Origin: Muscardinus avellanarius
Taxonomy: Eukaryota > Chordata > Mammalia > Rodentia > Gliridae
Length of the DNA stretch: 64,000 nucleotides
Direction of reading: 5' to 3'
NCBI GenBank assembly: GCA_963383645.1
Contig: OY726560.1
Coordinates: forward strand, 151,924,546-151,988,545
In this document: one piece after another, positions 34,601 through 46,780 of the stretch
Layout of the letters: the number at the start of each line of letters is the position of its first letter
How positions within the stretch are numbered: position 1 is the stretch's first letter
Made by a program: the position numbers and the translations under genes
Notes under the pieces: generated by a model
Told to the model about the DNA's origin: nothing
The model's input: the letters and a program-made list of their open reading frames with translations, nothing else
The model's database searches: none

Positions 34601-35814
34601 GTCTAGAAAAATCTGAGGCACTAAGAGCTCGAATCCCTGCTATTATCTGACAGCAAATGGTGTCCTTTGTTCACTGGTGTCTCGGTCAGTGGAGAACACC
34701 TTGAGAACAAAAGTGTGTCCTGCCTGCTTCTTGTGTTCTCTTCAGCATCTAACAAAGGGCTTTGAAAATAGAAGGTGTTCAGTAAATGTCATCCAGTTGA
34801 AATGGGAAGAACTAAAATATAAATATTCTGCACATGGTGGCATCACCTATCAACTTGTAAAAGGCTCCCACCTGCCAGGATCCATGAGGGATTAACAGCT
34901 TTTAATTCCCCACAAGACATTATTTAGTTGTACTCTGTGGCCAAATTTCCCTTGCCCCTCATCATGAAAAACATCTTTGGGTTGATGGGGACTTATAAGC
35001 TGTAATTGACACAATTATTAGAGACTCTTCCTAAGCATACAACCACACTTGAGAAAGTATTTCTGTTGTTGTTGTTCTGTGAAAGTTTAGAGGCTGTAAA
35101 ACAGAAAGCAAAAGAAAACAATTTCTCTGATCAGATTCTTTAGTATCTTTATTCATTCAGGTCTACGAGGCAAGACTCAGCACCCCAGAAGACAAAGGTA
35201 TCAGGCCAGGCCAGCTCGTGCTGAGGAGGCTTCCCTGCCGTATGAAAGATGGCCAAGCTCCTGAGTACCTGGGCACAGGTATTATTTGTGGACAGATAAA
35301 TTTTTTACAGCAAGGTTTCCCCATGTTTTTATGGAGAGAATATTTTCAAGAAAACAAGGATATATCTGTCGTAGAGAGGTGCTGATAAGATTAGAAGTCT
35401 CTCACATGAATAACATAGAATCAGAATTATTTTTTAGAAGAATAGGGCAGTTAGGAAGAAGACAGAGCTCTCTCATTCTCCTTCCACCATTGTCTTTCTT
35501 TCATTGAGGGTTTTAACCCAAACATTGTAAAAATGACTAATCACAGGAGACAGTAAAGCAGTCAGGGGATGAGTCAGGAAAAAACAATATAGTCTTGGAT
35601 AAATCAGGGTAAACAATTCTGGGAAATAAGAAAGTTGTTAGGGTCCTTGCTGCTTATGTCAGGGTCCTTGCTTCTGATGACTAAGAAGGCTTCTAACACA
35701 TATCAATTCAAAACATGTTCCACTATTATTCTGTATCCCCAAATTTTCTGTTAATCATAGTATATCCCTGATTTTAAAACTGCAAGATATTTGTTATTAG
35801 CTATAATTTTGCCC
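34601..35814. other. Unassigned AT-rich sequence
   Basis: No gene or repeat recognised. Confidence 0.5.
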
Positions 35815-35998
35815 ACCTTTTTTGTTTTTGTTTTTCTGGTACTGGAAATTGAACCCAGAGGCATTCTACCTCTGAGCTACATCCCCAGCCATTTTGAAAG
35901 AGAGTCTTGCTAAATCGCTGAGGATATCCTCATACCTGCTATCCTCCTGTCTCAGCCTCTTAAGTACTGAGATTAAAGGCATGTGCCATCACACCCAG
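35815..35998 (-). mobile_element. B1/ID fusion SINE, reverse
   Basis: A T-rich tail, ggtactggaaattgaaccc, gagctacatccccagcc, a shortened linker, ctgtctcagcctcttaag, ending tgccatcacacc. Confidence 0.92.
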
Positions 35999-36289
35999 AA
36001 ATTTTGTCTATCTCTTAATGCCCAAATCACAGGAACCAACTGTTTCTTTAAAAATCTTTAGAACCATTAACATTGACTTAGTGCTAAAAGAAGTAGTATG
36101 ATCAAATACTTGCTCAGGCAGGGACTAGATAATCTGTGAATTCATTCACTTAATAGTTATTGCATGCCTACTGTGTATTAAGCACTATAAAAGATGCTAT
36201 ATACTTAGCAATGAACAAGAACTTATGCCACTAATACCCACAAAAAGCGTATGAGTGTGTGAAATTCAAACACTGAACATAAGCTCACA
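35999..36289. other. Unassigned, with weak MIR-like trace
   Basis: About 36130-36200 (attgcatgcctactgtgtat, taagcactataaaagatgc) resembles a reversed MIR-family end. Too short to name. Confidence 0.35.
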
Positions 36290-36834
36290 ATATACTTTTT
36301 AATGAACAGGTTCGTTGAGACATAATAAACATAGTGTTCTACATATTTATTTATTTATTTATTGGGTCTGGGGATGGACTCCAGTGGCATTTGACCTCTG
36401 AGATACACCCCTTCCCTATTTTGTATTTTTATTTTGAAACAGGGTGTCACTAAGTTGCAGAGGTCCTCACTGTCTGAGGCTGTCTGAAAACCGTGATACT
36501 CTGGTTTCAACCTCCTGAATGCTGGGATCTCAAGCGTGTACCACCATGCCCAGCTTGGTCTACACATTTAATGTGATCAATTTGATAAAATTCGACACCA
36601 TTACCATGATAGCAGTAGTGAACATTTCATCACCCCCAGAGGATTTCTCTTGTCCTTCATCGTCACTTCTGCCCGCCCTTCTCTACCTCCCCATCCCTAA
36701 GCACCTACAGATCTGCTTCCTGTCACTATAGATCAGCTCGTACTTTTTAGTATTGGATATAAATAGAAGCAGATGGCATGCACCCTTGTCTTCTTTCACT
36801 TGGTGACTTACTTTGAGCTTAATCGATGTTGTTG
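36290..36834 (-). mobile_element. Old L1 3' region, reverse, split by a SINE
   Basis: gttcgttgagacataataaac, then (after the SINE at 36344-36557) gtgatcaatttgataaaattcg, taagcacctacagatctgc and tttcacttggtgactta follow the reversed order of an old L1 3' end. It continues after the LTR at 37570. Confidence 0.7.
36344..36557 (-). mobile_element. B1/ID fusion SINE, reverse, inside old L1
   Basis: A (TTTA) tail, ggtctggggatggactcc, gagatacaccccttccc, gaaacagggtgtcactaag, ending accaccatgcccagct. It splits the old L1. Confidence 0.9.
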
Positions 36835-37574
36835 AATATTGTTACAGTTTAAATGGTGGGGGTTCTTTTTCTTATTCAACTAAGGTTTGTTGAATAGAAA
36901 AATTAAAACTAACAGGCAGCTCAGTGTAGCTTTAATAAATCTTTATTACAACATCAGTAGGAAATAGAGCAGTAGGAAATAGAGAAGGAGAAAGCAGCGT
37001 GCTGACCCGCATGCTGGAGAGCCCGAAAATGGAGCTCCGGCCCCTTTTGGGGACCCCGACCTTTAAATAGATTTTCTATTGGTATCTTTCTCATCAGCGT
37101 TACCAAGGCAATGGGCTAGTTACTTATTCCTTAGCCAGGTGGTTCCTCTGTCTCTGGACTTACTAAGTGCAAGGGTCAAGAATCTACCTGGCCTCTGTCT
37201 CTATTATACCGGGTAGTATTAGTTGCTTATCAACTAGAGTGCTTTGAAGCCACACACAAAGTTTACCTTTTCTATGCCCAGGCCAGATCACAGAGGAGAG
37301 GAGGCAAACAGAGGCATTGGTTCCCTCGGTTGTAGTTTTAGGGCTAAAGGCTTCAGTTGACTTTAAGGCCTTTACTAGAGGTTAATCATTAGAATGAACG
37401 GCAAAGACAGAGAGGAACGCTGCACTGTAATCGCTGCAGCCCCCTCCCTGCCTGAGTGCCTGCACAGCACCCAGGCTCTGACTATATTTTACATTTTGGA
37501 AATTATCAAAGCAATTTTCCAGTACCAGCACATTAATACATTTTGATGCCTCTTCCCAATACTGGTACAAATAT
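36835..37574 (-). repeat. Solo LTR, 730 bp, with 5-bp target duplication
   Basis: The insert 36840-37569 begins tgttacag and ends ctggtaca, giving TGT...ACA termini that are imperfect inverted repeats. It is flanked by aatat at 36835-36839 and 37570-37574. Read in reverse it has a TATA-like tatttaaagg (complement of about 37060-37070), followed roughly 100-130 bases later by aataaa and a CA end. That is the order expected of an LTR promoter and polyadenylation region. There is no internal retroviral sequence, so it is a solo LTR. A 5-bp duplication suits the ERVL class; the family is not identified. Confidence 0.85.
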
Positions 37575-38000
37575 ATTTATAATTCATTCTTTTTATTATT
37601 AAAGTAGCCATTGTGTGCATATACTCCAATTTCTTTATTCTTTTGCTTTTGATGGACATTTGGGTTGCTTCCCATGTTTGGTTAATCTCAACAAAGCTAT
37701 GACATTCAGAGCCTTAGAATTTCATTTCTGCCAGGTAAACACCTGATAACAGAGTGGCTGGATTATATATGTGTATGTTTAACTCTTAGGATACAAAGTG
37801 GTTGTACTGTTCTGCACCTTCAAAGTTAGTGCATGAGAGTTCCAGTTCCTCCATATACTTTCCATCACTTGGCATGGCCCGCTTATTAATTTTAGCCATT
37901 GCAATAGGTGTGTCATTATGACTACCTCACATGGTTCAATGTGTATTTCTTGAAGGACTGAGAAATACAGTCGGTACTTAATTATGGTTGTGAGAGCCTT
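37570..38000 (-). mobile_element. Old L1, continuation after LTR insertion, reverse
   Basis: aattcattctttttattatt, gatggacatttgggttgcttcc, gagtggctggattatatatg and gttccagttcctccatat continue the L1 that broke off at 36834. The two parts join naturally if the LTR and one target copy are removed. Confidence 0.75.
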
Positions 38001-39550
38001 GGCAGAAACTGCTATAACTTTGTGTAAGTGGGAAACAACCCTCAGCTCCCCCAGTGCCTTTTGTCTGTATGACTCTATCACACAATCCCCAGACCTTCAC
38101 ACTTATCTTTGCAGTGGATTTGGTCTTAGGATGCATTTGGTAGTCATTTCAGAATAACTGGATATTTGGTTCCTCTCAGCTTTTTAAATAGTCTAGTGAC
38201 CTTCATTTGGATATGGCTGTGCCTGGATATTTCTCTGAACTGGAGCATTTCCAGCTCAGAGAAGTTATGGGTATTGAATAAATGCCTAAGCTTCCCTGTC
38301 TGCTGTCCCACCCTTCGCTGCCCACTTGTGCCCATCTTTCCTAAGGAATGAGCTTCCTTGACAAGTGGGCCACTCATAGCCTCTGTCTTCAGCTAGCACA
38401 GGGACCGGGGAGAGAGCCCGTTTTTGTGTCACATTGTCGATTGCACAGCAAAGTCATTGGCCCAAGAGCGAGCCAATGGAAGAGGAAGAACCGAATCAGG
38501 ACACAGTGTAGCCTGTCCCACCAGGTGCCCCGGGCCTGCCTGCCCTGCTGTGGGGCAGAGTGGTTTGGCTTCTGTGATACAGTGCAGTGGCTCTGTGAGC
38601 CTGGGAGACACGGAACCAGATTTCTTTGCCTCCAGGTTCTTCCTTGGCTCTTCAGGTGAGTTTCTACAGTTTCCTAAAGAGACAAAAGGGGGAGGAGGGA
38701 GAGGGAAAATAGCAGAAGACCCAACTCTTTGCTCCTTTTTACAGTTTTCACTTAGTCTCTACAGTTTCTTATTCCTTGGTGAAAATGAAATTTCTATTTC
38801 TTATGTCTTCCAAAGCTTAAAATAATTCTCTACTATGGCCCAATGGAGAAGAAAGGAAGAAAGGAAGGAAAGAAGGGAGGAAGGAAGGAAGAAAGGGAGG
38901 GAGAAAGGGAGGCAGAAAGAAAAAGAAAAACAAGAACAAATATTAGTAAGTGCACTTTGGGTATATTTGTAGAAAAGTGAAGATACTGGCATTCCTGGAA
39001 GCCATCCCATGCTACCTTGGGTAGACAAGCGGAACTCCTCGCACTGGGAAATGGACAAACTTCTGTGTAGGATCTCCCTCCCTCGTCTATTCTTTACACG
39101 GGCAGTTTAGACTGGACGTGAACCACGTCTTGCCTTCTCTGCTCTCCTATCCAGGATGCCTATGACGGCACAGACTCCACCTAGAGTTAGGATACTCTAT
39201 CACTGATTTTAAAGTTGCCAGCTCTTTCTCATCTCTAAGAATAGTCTACTAAAACTATTTGTTTTTAAAGTTATGAATCTAATTTTATTTGGTAATGGTT
39301 AATAAAGCTTATGAAATGGCCAGAGACAACGTGGCCTCAAGGTGTGAGACAAGATCTCCCAGAAGGAGAATCAGGTTGGCTCATTTTGGGCTTAGGGTTT
39401 GCTCTTGGTCTCATTGACTGGCCAGTGAGGAACAGGGTGCTTTGGTACATATATGGCCACAGGAATGACCTTTATGTGTCCTTAAAGAAAGGGGATAAAA
39501 ATAGTAGACACTCCAAACCTATCTGCTGTATGTAGAGGAAGGCGCACAGA
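38001..39550. other. Unassigned intergenic sequence with a purine tract
   Basis: No gene recognised. Overlapping frames at 38348-38825 (103 and 133 codons) show no domain and no supporting exon structure. A GGAA-type tract lies at 38847-38938. Confidence 0.45.
38847..38938. repeat. (GGAA)n-like purine tract
   Basis: About 90 bases almost entirely of A and G, in irregular gaaa, ggaa and ggga units. Such tracts can adopt non-B structures and can bind ETS factors; no function is claimed here. Confidence 0.93.
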
Positions 39551-39760
39551 GCTGGGTGTGGTATCAAACGCATGATCCCAGGACTCAGGAGGCTGAGATG
39601 GGAGGGTTGTAGGCTTGAGGCCAACCATAGCAACATAGCAAGGCCTTGTTTCAAAATAAAAATATAAAAAGGTCTTTAGGTGTAGCTTGGAGGTAGAATG
39701 TCCCTGAGTGCATTCCTCAGGGCCAAAACAACAAACAAACAAACAAACAAAAAATGAGAA
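39551..39760 (+). mobile_element. B1/ID fusion SINE
   Basis: agctgggtgtggtatcaaacgc, actcaggaggctgagatggg, ggtctttaggtgtagcttgg. It has an (AAAC)n tail at about 39727-39752. Confidence 0.9.
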
Positions 39761-40009
39761 GGCACTCTGACTTCTAGTTATCAGGAGGCTAATGAAATAG
39801 GTTCCCTGCTTCCTCCCGAGGGAAGGGATTTCCCCCTGTAAATCAGCTTTTTATACCTAAGACAATTTCCTTCACAATTCTTTATTTACAATATTTTAGA
39901 GATTTGAGGTAATCTCCACCTTACAAATAACACTAGTTCACCTGAAGAATCCAAGCTTGTTTGTGATGGAGTTGTACACTGGTATAGTCTTGGCTCCCAT
40001 AAAGGTGTA
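39761..40009. other. Unassigned short stretch
   Basis: No element recognised. Confidence 0.5.
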
Positions 40010-40205
40010 TTGACTAGCAGGCTCAGTGCCAAGCATCTGTGAGCCTCTTCCTTTTCAACTCTGTATAAATCTATGGCATAGGTTCTATCATTATCACAAT
40101 ATCATGGAAGAGGTTATATCCTTCATCTAAGATGACACAAACCAAGGTTTACCGCAAACCCATCTTCTCCAAAGCCCGGGCCTTGCAGCACCATGCTGTG
40201 GCACC
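40010..40205 (-). repeat. MIR element, reverse
   Basis: gactagcaggctcagtgccaag, ctctgtataaatctatggc, ggttctatcattatcac and atggaagaggttatatcc follow the reversed MIR order. Confidence 0.6.
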
Positions 40206-41529
40206 TCTCACAGTTCCCCGATGATTCCTTTATGGATCTGTTACCTCCTAATAAGCAAATGCCTTTCTCCCTCTGGCTGTGACACTCATTCACAGCAAAG
40301 TGTCACCTGTGACAGCTCCCACTGTGTCTTCCCGAGTTCTTGCCCCCCCCCACCCCCATCCTAAGCACCATTTGTCTCAGCCACCCTTACACTATTAGAA
40401 AGATTTGGCAAATGATGTAATAGTGCTTTCCTAAGATTCAAAAGAAACTGAAAAAAAAGAGCCCAGAGCTGCTCACCAACACCCTGAATGACAAATTGAA
40501 TCTGTCTTAGAAATATGAATTCAAAGTGAGCCCCATCTCAAGCAAATTTTGGTGTAGTCTCTGGGTATAGAACCAACCTGGGATATTGATTATAGTATTC
40601 TCATTATGCTGTTGTCTTTTTAAAATATGAAATGCCAAAGCTTCCATTTCTATTTTGATTTGGGTTATAAATGGTTCTATTATTTGCTATCATCTTTACT
40701 GACACAGTAAAGTTTTACAAATTTTAGTATTATTTTAGGGGCCCCAGCTTGCCATTTCATATAATATGACTTGTTTTTTTTTTTTCTCCAAAGAGAGAAT
40801 GCAATTACTTGGGATATGTAAATGTTATGACGTGTAAATGCAATTATTTGGGACATTTCATGTTATAAAAAAAATTCATGAATAGGCTATCAGTATCTGA
40901 ACAGGATACATTAACTTTTGTTCCTGGGGAAAAGTCATGCAAGGGCCAAGTATGCAATTAAGAGCTTGTCTGCTTTTGAAAAGGATGATGTATACTTCCC
41001 CCTGCAAGAAAATTTCCAGATGGAAAGCAAGACTTACAAAAGTGGAAGCTCTTCAGGGCTGATGTTCAGCTCTCATTAAGTCCTAAAATGTTTGGAAGAT
41101 GCTTGTTCTGAAAGATTTCTCAAAGATTTAGGATGCTACTAACTAATGTCCGCCTTCCTCTCTCCCATATCTGGGAGGAATAAGTGAGTATTTTCTCTGC
41201 TGAAGCATTTAGAATCGGCAATTGCTTTCATCCCAGGCTTTTTCTTGTGTGTGTGAAGTCAGATAATAAACAGGGTCTTAAATTCTTTTTTCCCTCAAGT
41301 TGCATGAGCTTAAGAGAATTTCCATGGAGAATTTTATTTCGTATGCTGCAACTTTAATAACTTCATTAAAGCTCTTGCTTTCCCCTCGATTCCCAGCTGT
41401 GTATATTTGGGCGTGGAATGCAATTTTCTCTGGCCGCAGCGAGGAGGAAGCTTCTTAAAATGTTTGATTTCTTCTAAAATGTAAAACACAATCAAGTTTC
41501 TTCTGAGAAAATAACAGTATTTATTGACT
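40206..41529. other. Long unassigned AT-rich stretch with few repeats
   Basis: Apart from short homopolymers (T run near 40774) I recognise no repeat, gene or RNA. Among the longest repeat-free stretches in the window. The reverse frame at 41334-41624 has no known domain. Confidence 0.5.
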
Positions 41530-41870
41530 AGCTCAGGGGGTCTGCAAACATTTTCTATAAAGGGCCAGAGAGTAACTATTTCAAGGCTTTGTTGGTTATA
41601 CAGTCCCTGTTGTCTCGAGGCCACCCATGTAGTATGAAAACAGCCATAGATGATGCTAAAGATGGCTGTGTTCCTGCAACACCTTATTTATGGGCATTGA
41701 CGTTCAAACTTCATATACATTTTACTTGTCATAAAATATTATTATTTCCTTGTCATGAAATATTATTTTGTACCCCATCACCATTTAAAAATGCAACATC
41801 TATTCTTCTTTACTTAGGGTCCGGATTAAAAAAAAAATAGGCAGCAGACCAAATTTGAGCTATGGGTCAT
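41530..41870 (+). mobile_element. hAT-type non-autonomous DNA transposon remnant
   Basis: agggggtctgcaaacattttc, tataaagggccagagagtaac, atttcaaggctttgttggtt and gaaaacagccatagatgatg match an old hAT-Charlie element that starts caggggtc.gcaaac. The far end (ggcagcagaccaaatttg) is eroded. An internal stretch is duplicated: cttgtcataaaatattatt, then cttgtcatgaaatattatt. Confidence 0.75.
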
Positions 41871-43329
41871 AATTTATTGGATCATGTACTAATTATTGAG
41901 TCAGCAAATATTTTGGGCATCGATTATGTGTAGTGAATAAAACTGACCTAATACCCTTATATTGCTTTGGGAAGACAGAATTTTTTTTGAAATAAAACAA
42001 TAAAAGGTAAATGGGAAAATATTTGAGTTTGGGAGAAAGGATAGCTTATATTTAAGTATGTCTTAGGTAATGCCTCAAAAAACTTGGCCATAGCTAGTTC
42101 TCTGAAGTTATCTCTATCACAAACTGAGATCTATCAAACAGAGCCTTCCCCTCTGATTTGTTCCAAGCCTTGGCAGGATGCAAAGAATAGAATCTGTGGG
42201 GCTTGCTAGGGGTGGCTGCTCATGCTTTGGGGATTGAATTAATCAGCACAGAAATACCCATGGCCAGCTTTCTTGGGATAGGAAGTCCCAGAAGAATGCA
42301 AATATATGTTGGGGATATTTTTCAAATTATGACAACCCAGTACAGCCTCTCTGCACCCTGATAATGTAATATATGGAGATGCTGGTGATTGCCTTAGAAC
42401 AGGCATATTTTCAACTCTAAGCTGGTCCCATTACTGTACCTTAATGAATTTTAATGGCCACGTCGCTGACATCTGTATGTAAATTTAATATGCAGAAATC
42501 ATCCATTCCGAACAACTCAACAATAACAGCAACAAGAAAAAAACATAAGTTTGTGTTCGTTTGGGTTCTGAGAGTACAACGATGTCAGCCAGCCAGCGGA
42601 GAAGCGCATCCCCTTAGACTTAGAGTCCCAGCCAAGAATGCCATTGCTTTACTCTTAAATGCTGGAGCAAGGTTTTATTTATTTATTTTTATTTATTTTG
42701 CAACCTTTATTGGGCAGTAAGTTGAGTGGAAAAGTCTCAAAATTGCTATTTCTCCCTGAAAGTACCTCTGGAAGACATGACTCTAAAACCGGGAAACTTC
42801 AGTCCATTTGATGATTTGCAAAGGGAGGTATTTTAAAAGTTATGTCGGGAAGGAACATAATTAATTGCTCCCCCTGGCTTGCCTGGGCTCTGCGCAGTGA
42901 TTTGCCAGCAAGGATTGGATATGCTCTGTTGACCATGCACCAGAAAGGCGCAGGCTTTGTACTGCTTCCCCAGGTCAGAGATCTCCACTCATCCCTTCAT
43001 CTCTGGGTCGACAGCACCCCTTCCTGTCTGTGGCCCGAGTCAGAGCACCCCTGTGCCACAGGCTCCTACGCTTCCTTTGGTGCCTGTAGGGACTCTTAGC
43101 ATCTGAACGTCCTGGGATGTTCCTTCAGAAAGGGTCACAAATCGGTGCAGTAAATGAATTTTTTCCAGAACTAGGATTTACCAGAGTCTCTGGATACAAA
43201 GATGGATAGGGTTGATCTGTGGCTGAACCCCAATGTAGACAGATGCTGAACAAGGACAGCACAGGATGATCGTTGCTTAGTGATGGCATATGCCTTGTTG
43301 TAGAAAGAATACATGAAAGGGTCCTTTTA
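41871..43329. other. Unassigned intergenic sequence
   Basis: AT-rich to about 42840, then somewhat GC-richer. No gene or repeat recognised. Confidence 0.45.
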
Positions 43330-43600
43330 GGAGGAATCAGCCAGGGTTCCACAGAGAAACATGACCTTGAGCTGACGTGTAAGAACGAGGGGAGTTTCGG
43401 GGAGGCAGACAGGTGGCAGATGGCTGCTCTGGATGGGAAGGTCAGCCATGGTAACAGTTGGAGGTGTAGTCAGCAACTGAGCCTCTCGTCCTACATGTCT
43501 GAACTTAGACAGCAAGCTGGGGAGCAGCATGGAAAATGTGTGAGCAGGCCCTGCAACTATGTCAGAGTGTCATCTGGCCTGGGAGGGGAGGGCCTTTGAA
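43330..43600 (+). repeat. Possible old LTR fragment
   Basis: ggaatcagccagggttccacagagaaacatgacc-like wording resembles the gtcagggttctccagagaaa start of an old ERVL-type LTR group. The rest is unclear. Confidence 0.35.
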
Positions 43601-43639
43601 GAACTCTAAGCAAGAGAAGAACATAAAATTAGTAGTTAT

Positions 43640-43860
43640 TTCCAGGAATATTATTACTATTTACACCTATATTGCTGCTAAGCACTATATGTAGCAATTC
43701 AATTAAATCTTACAGGAATTCTATGGAATAATTATTAATCTCCATGTTCTACATATGAGGAAATAATTTCTGGAAAAATTAAGCAGATGAACTAAGATCA
43801 CACAGCTAAGAAGTAGCCAAAAAACTGGGTTAGTCTGACTCCAAACGCTGAGATCATAAA
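43640..43860 (-). repeat. MIR element, reverse
   Basis: gctaagcactatatgtagc, aattaaatcttacaggaattc, atatgaggaaataatttc and aagatcacacagctaagaag follow the reversed MIR order over most of its length. Confidence 0.7.
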
Positions 43861-44019
43861 CCCTTTGGCATTTTGGAATGTGCATGGAAAGGAGAAGAGA
43901 ACTGAGGAGATTGTCCCATAAAGGACAGTGCAAAACTGATGGAGAACTAAGGACATGTGAATGTAGTATTTTTCCATAAAAATTTGTTCCATATTAAACT
44001 ATGCAGAAATTTTATAGCT
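43861..44019. other. Unassigned short stretch
   Basis: No element recognised. Confidence 0.5.
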
Positions 44020-44102
44020 CATACATACATACATACATACATACATACATACATCTGTCCACCCATCCATTCATCCATCCATCCATCCATCCATCCATCC
44101 AA
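44020..44102. repeat. (CATA)n and (CATC)n microsatellites in tandem
   Basis: About eight cata units to about 44053, then ctgtccac, then ccat/ccatt units to 44102. A two-motif tetranucleotide block not tied to a recognised element. Confidence 0.95.
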
Positions 44103-44604
44103 TCCTTCACAGGTGTGAATCCTTCCTGTGCAAAGTCTGGTGCTGGAGACACAGTGAGAACAAAACAGACATGGTTTCCTCACTGACCTGGGAGTTCAGA
44201 GATTAATAGAGGAGGCAATCACTGATAAAGTTACACAAATGGGATTTATCTTAATAACCATGACCTGTGCTCTGATATCAAGTTTTTCTGAGCTTCAGAA
44301 ACATGTAGGAGAGGAAGGAGGGATTCAGTTTAGGGCAAGAGGACCCAGAGAAAACTTCCTACAATAAGATCAGAGGTGTGGGCAGTGGCTGAGAGGTGAC
44401 CTGGTTAGGTGGAGAAAGAAGGATGTTCCCAGGGGCGGCACCTCAGATAGCCATGTGCTATGATGAAGGGTTGATAATAATTGAGAAGCAAAGCTAGTGT
44501 ACCAGGGACAAGGGGTTGTGCGAGGAGCAGGGAGCAGGTAGGAGCTCTTCCATGAGGGTCTTGTAACCCTGTCAGGACCTGTGTTTTTGAATTAAAATAT
44601 CAGT
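44103..44604. other. Unassigned; weak old-repeat character
   Basis: Phrases such as gggcagtggctgagagg and catgagggtcttgtaaccc resemble the same unnamed old repeat suspected at 25500 and 57040. No gene recognised. Confidence 0.35.
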
Positions 44605-44775
44605 TTCAACCTACGTGCCTACTGGTGTTACCTGGAGAGTTTTAAATATACTGAGCCCTAGATCTTGCCCCATGGATCTGACTTTAAATTATCTGGGATG
44701 CTGGTGGATATCAGGATTTTAAGAGGTTTTCATATGTTTAGAATGTGAAGAAGCTTGAGAGACACTGAATTAACA
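44605..44775 (+). mobile_element. MER5-type hAT DNA transposon remnant
   Basis: tcaacctacgtgcctactgg, gttacctggagagttttaa, ctgagccctagatcttgc and gatttta...ggtttt, ending cttgagagacactgaat, follow MER5A in order, including its right end. Confidence 0.75.
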
Positions 44776-44941
44776 TGGTATATGTGCATTTATACCATCT
44801 GATTTTCGTTTTGAAAGATGAATCTATCTGTTGAGTGGAGAGTGGATGGGCAGGGCAGGGCAGATGGGGATGGGACCCCAGTAAGTCAACAAGGGCAGCA
44901 TCCTTGGTAGATGGCTTACCATGTTCCACAGGGGCATATCA

Positions 44942-44944
<3 letters not shown>
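44776..44944. other. Unassigned short stretch
   Basis: Includes a small tandem of gggcagggca. No element recognised. Confidence 0.5.

Positions 44945-44978
<34 letters not shown>
44945..44978. repeat. (TG)n microsatellite at SINE tail
   Basis: A pure TG run adjoining the tail end of the reverse SINE that follows. Confidence 0.97.
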
Positions 44979-44979
<1 letters not shown>

Positions 44980-45155
44980 ACTACTGGGATTGAACCTTGG
45001 GGCACTCTATCTCTGCTCTATATCTCTAGACCTTTTTTTTTTAAATTTTGAAACATGGTCTCACAAGGTTGCCAAAGGCTGGCCTTGAACCCGTGACTCT
45101 CCTGCTTTAGCCTCCCAGGTATTGGGATTGCAGACATACACTACTGCACTAGGCT
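44979..45155 (-). mobile_element. B1/ID fusion SINE, reverse
   Basis: ctactgggattgaaccttgg, a shortened ID half, a T run in the linker, aaggctggccttgaaccc and tttagcctcccaggtattg. It ends tactgcactaggct. Confidence 0.88.
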
Positions 45156-45939
45156 GAATTTTATTCTCTATGCTGGTACTGGTAATTTGTAACTATTTGA
45201 AACTTGGGATAGATAATTTGTACTTTTGATTTTCCTTTTTTTCCTTCATTATTTTTTTCTAAAATATTCAGTCCAATCTGCTTTCTTTAAAACTTAAAGA
45301 AACTGGTCTACTTTCTGCCCCGGAGGATAAGATAGAATAGGTCTTATCCCTCTTCTTCATGATAGCTTTTCAGTAATGAGGAGGGACTATGACAGCTGAG
45401 GTCTGCTTTTGTTTTTAATACTAGATGCTTGGATGTATAAACTATTAATCGTGTCATGAGTTCTAGATCTTTCTATGGAGTATATTCCGATTTGTCACTA
45501 ACATGTGCTCTTAAAATCTACCACTGTCATGCTCATGATGGTTTCTTTATTAAGCCATTTTAGTTACTAAGGGAAAATGCTAAGAGAAAAGAGTGTGCCA
45601 AGAACAAAGCTTTGATTTTTTTTTTAAACTGCCCGTTTATTTTCTGTAACAAATGATATTTAAATGATCTATATAAAAAGGCACTTAAAGTTTTACTCTT
45701 GGCCTTGGAAAAAGTTGAAGTCAGCATTCCAAAGTCTGCCTTTCCTCTTCATTCTGAATGCTTAATTAACATGATTTCTCTTTAGCGGCAAAGCAGAAGC
45801 CTCGGGGAATTTTCCTTTCATTTTTCTCAAAAACTTTAATTTCTATCGCTGGAGAACTTAACTTGGCCCAAAGACCATTTTTCTCTGAGTGCAGAAGAGC
45901 AGAATGATTTGGCACCACTACTGCGGTCACTGTGGCCGG
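45156..45939. other. Unassigned AT-rich sequence
   Basis: No gene or repeat recognised. A low-repeat stretch. Confidence 0.5.
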
Positions 45940-46100
45940 CACAGAGATCAACAGTTTGCATGTTCGTTGCCTCATTTACCTCCCATCACAACCTGGGAAG
46001 GAAGCATGGCTGCCATCTCTGTTCTGTAGGGGAAGGGGGAGGAGCTAGAGAGCTTGCTCAAGGCCATGGCACTGGCAAGCCCATGCCTGTCTCCTCAGCA
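45940..46100 (-). repeat. MIR element, reverse
   Basis: ttgcctcatttacctcccatc, acaacctgggaaggaagc, gagagcttgctcaaggcc and ggcactggcaagcccatgc follow the reversed MIR order. Confidence 0.6.
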
Positions 46101-46569
46101 CAGCATGCCACCCATGGGCTCATGTCTTCAAGAGCAAATTTACACCTCAATTAAAGAGCCGTAGTCAACCTGGGTTCACCTTCCTTCCTGAAACATTCCC
46201 AGATGACCCAGCCTATATAACCACACCCCTCTCCACACAGTATGTCACCTCTTTATATCTGGGGAGGCAATTTTGATGGGGCCCATGGTATGCACTGTCA
46301 TGCAGTTATCAGCCACTGAATTACTAAATTCCTTATCTCTATGTGGCTATTTTTCTCTCCCTATACTATATGCTTCTTGAGGATATGTGTTTTTTGTCTC
46401 TTTGCTTTCCTATAGTATTTTGCACATTGCTCTCCAAATGCAATCAATTTGCATGAATGAATGAATGAAGAATAACCAGTTCTTATGGAAAACACGATGT
46501 AGACACCTTGGGCAATTTCCTGAAAAGCTAAGAATGGGGAGGAGGGCCTAGGACATAGACAGAGGGCTG
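46101..46569. other. Unassigned intergenic sequence
   Basis: Contains a short (GAAT)n run at about 46454-46470. No gene recognised. Confidence 0.45.
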
Positions 46570-46780
46570 CATGCTTCTGTACCGCGCGTTGGCTCTGTCA
46601 CTCACCAGCTCCGTTACCCTGGGAAACATCACTTACCTCCTCTGTAAATATGGATAATAACATAGAATCCATCCCAGAGCATTGTAGAGAGTGTCAAATG
46701 CGATATTATGTGTAAATGCTTTAACCTAATTCCTGGCCTCCAGTCACATTCCCATAAATGGTAGCTGTGATTATGAGACC
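46570..46780 (+). repeat. MIR element
   Basis: ggctctgtcactcaccagc, ctgggaaacatcacttacctcc, tctgtaaatatggataataac and cctaattcctggcctccag match the forward MIR over nearly full length. Confidence 0.75.

Noticed and set aside
38348..38825. Frames of 103 and 133 codons that could look like an exon followed by a gtgagt donor near 38655
   Set aside because: The aggtgagt word is suggestive, but no domain, no matching acceptor and no neighbouring exon was found.
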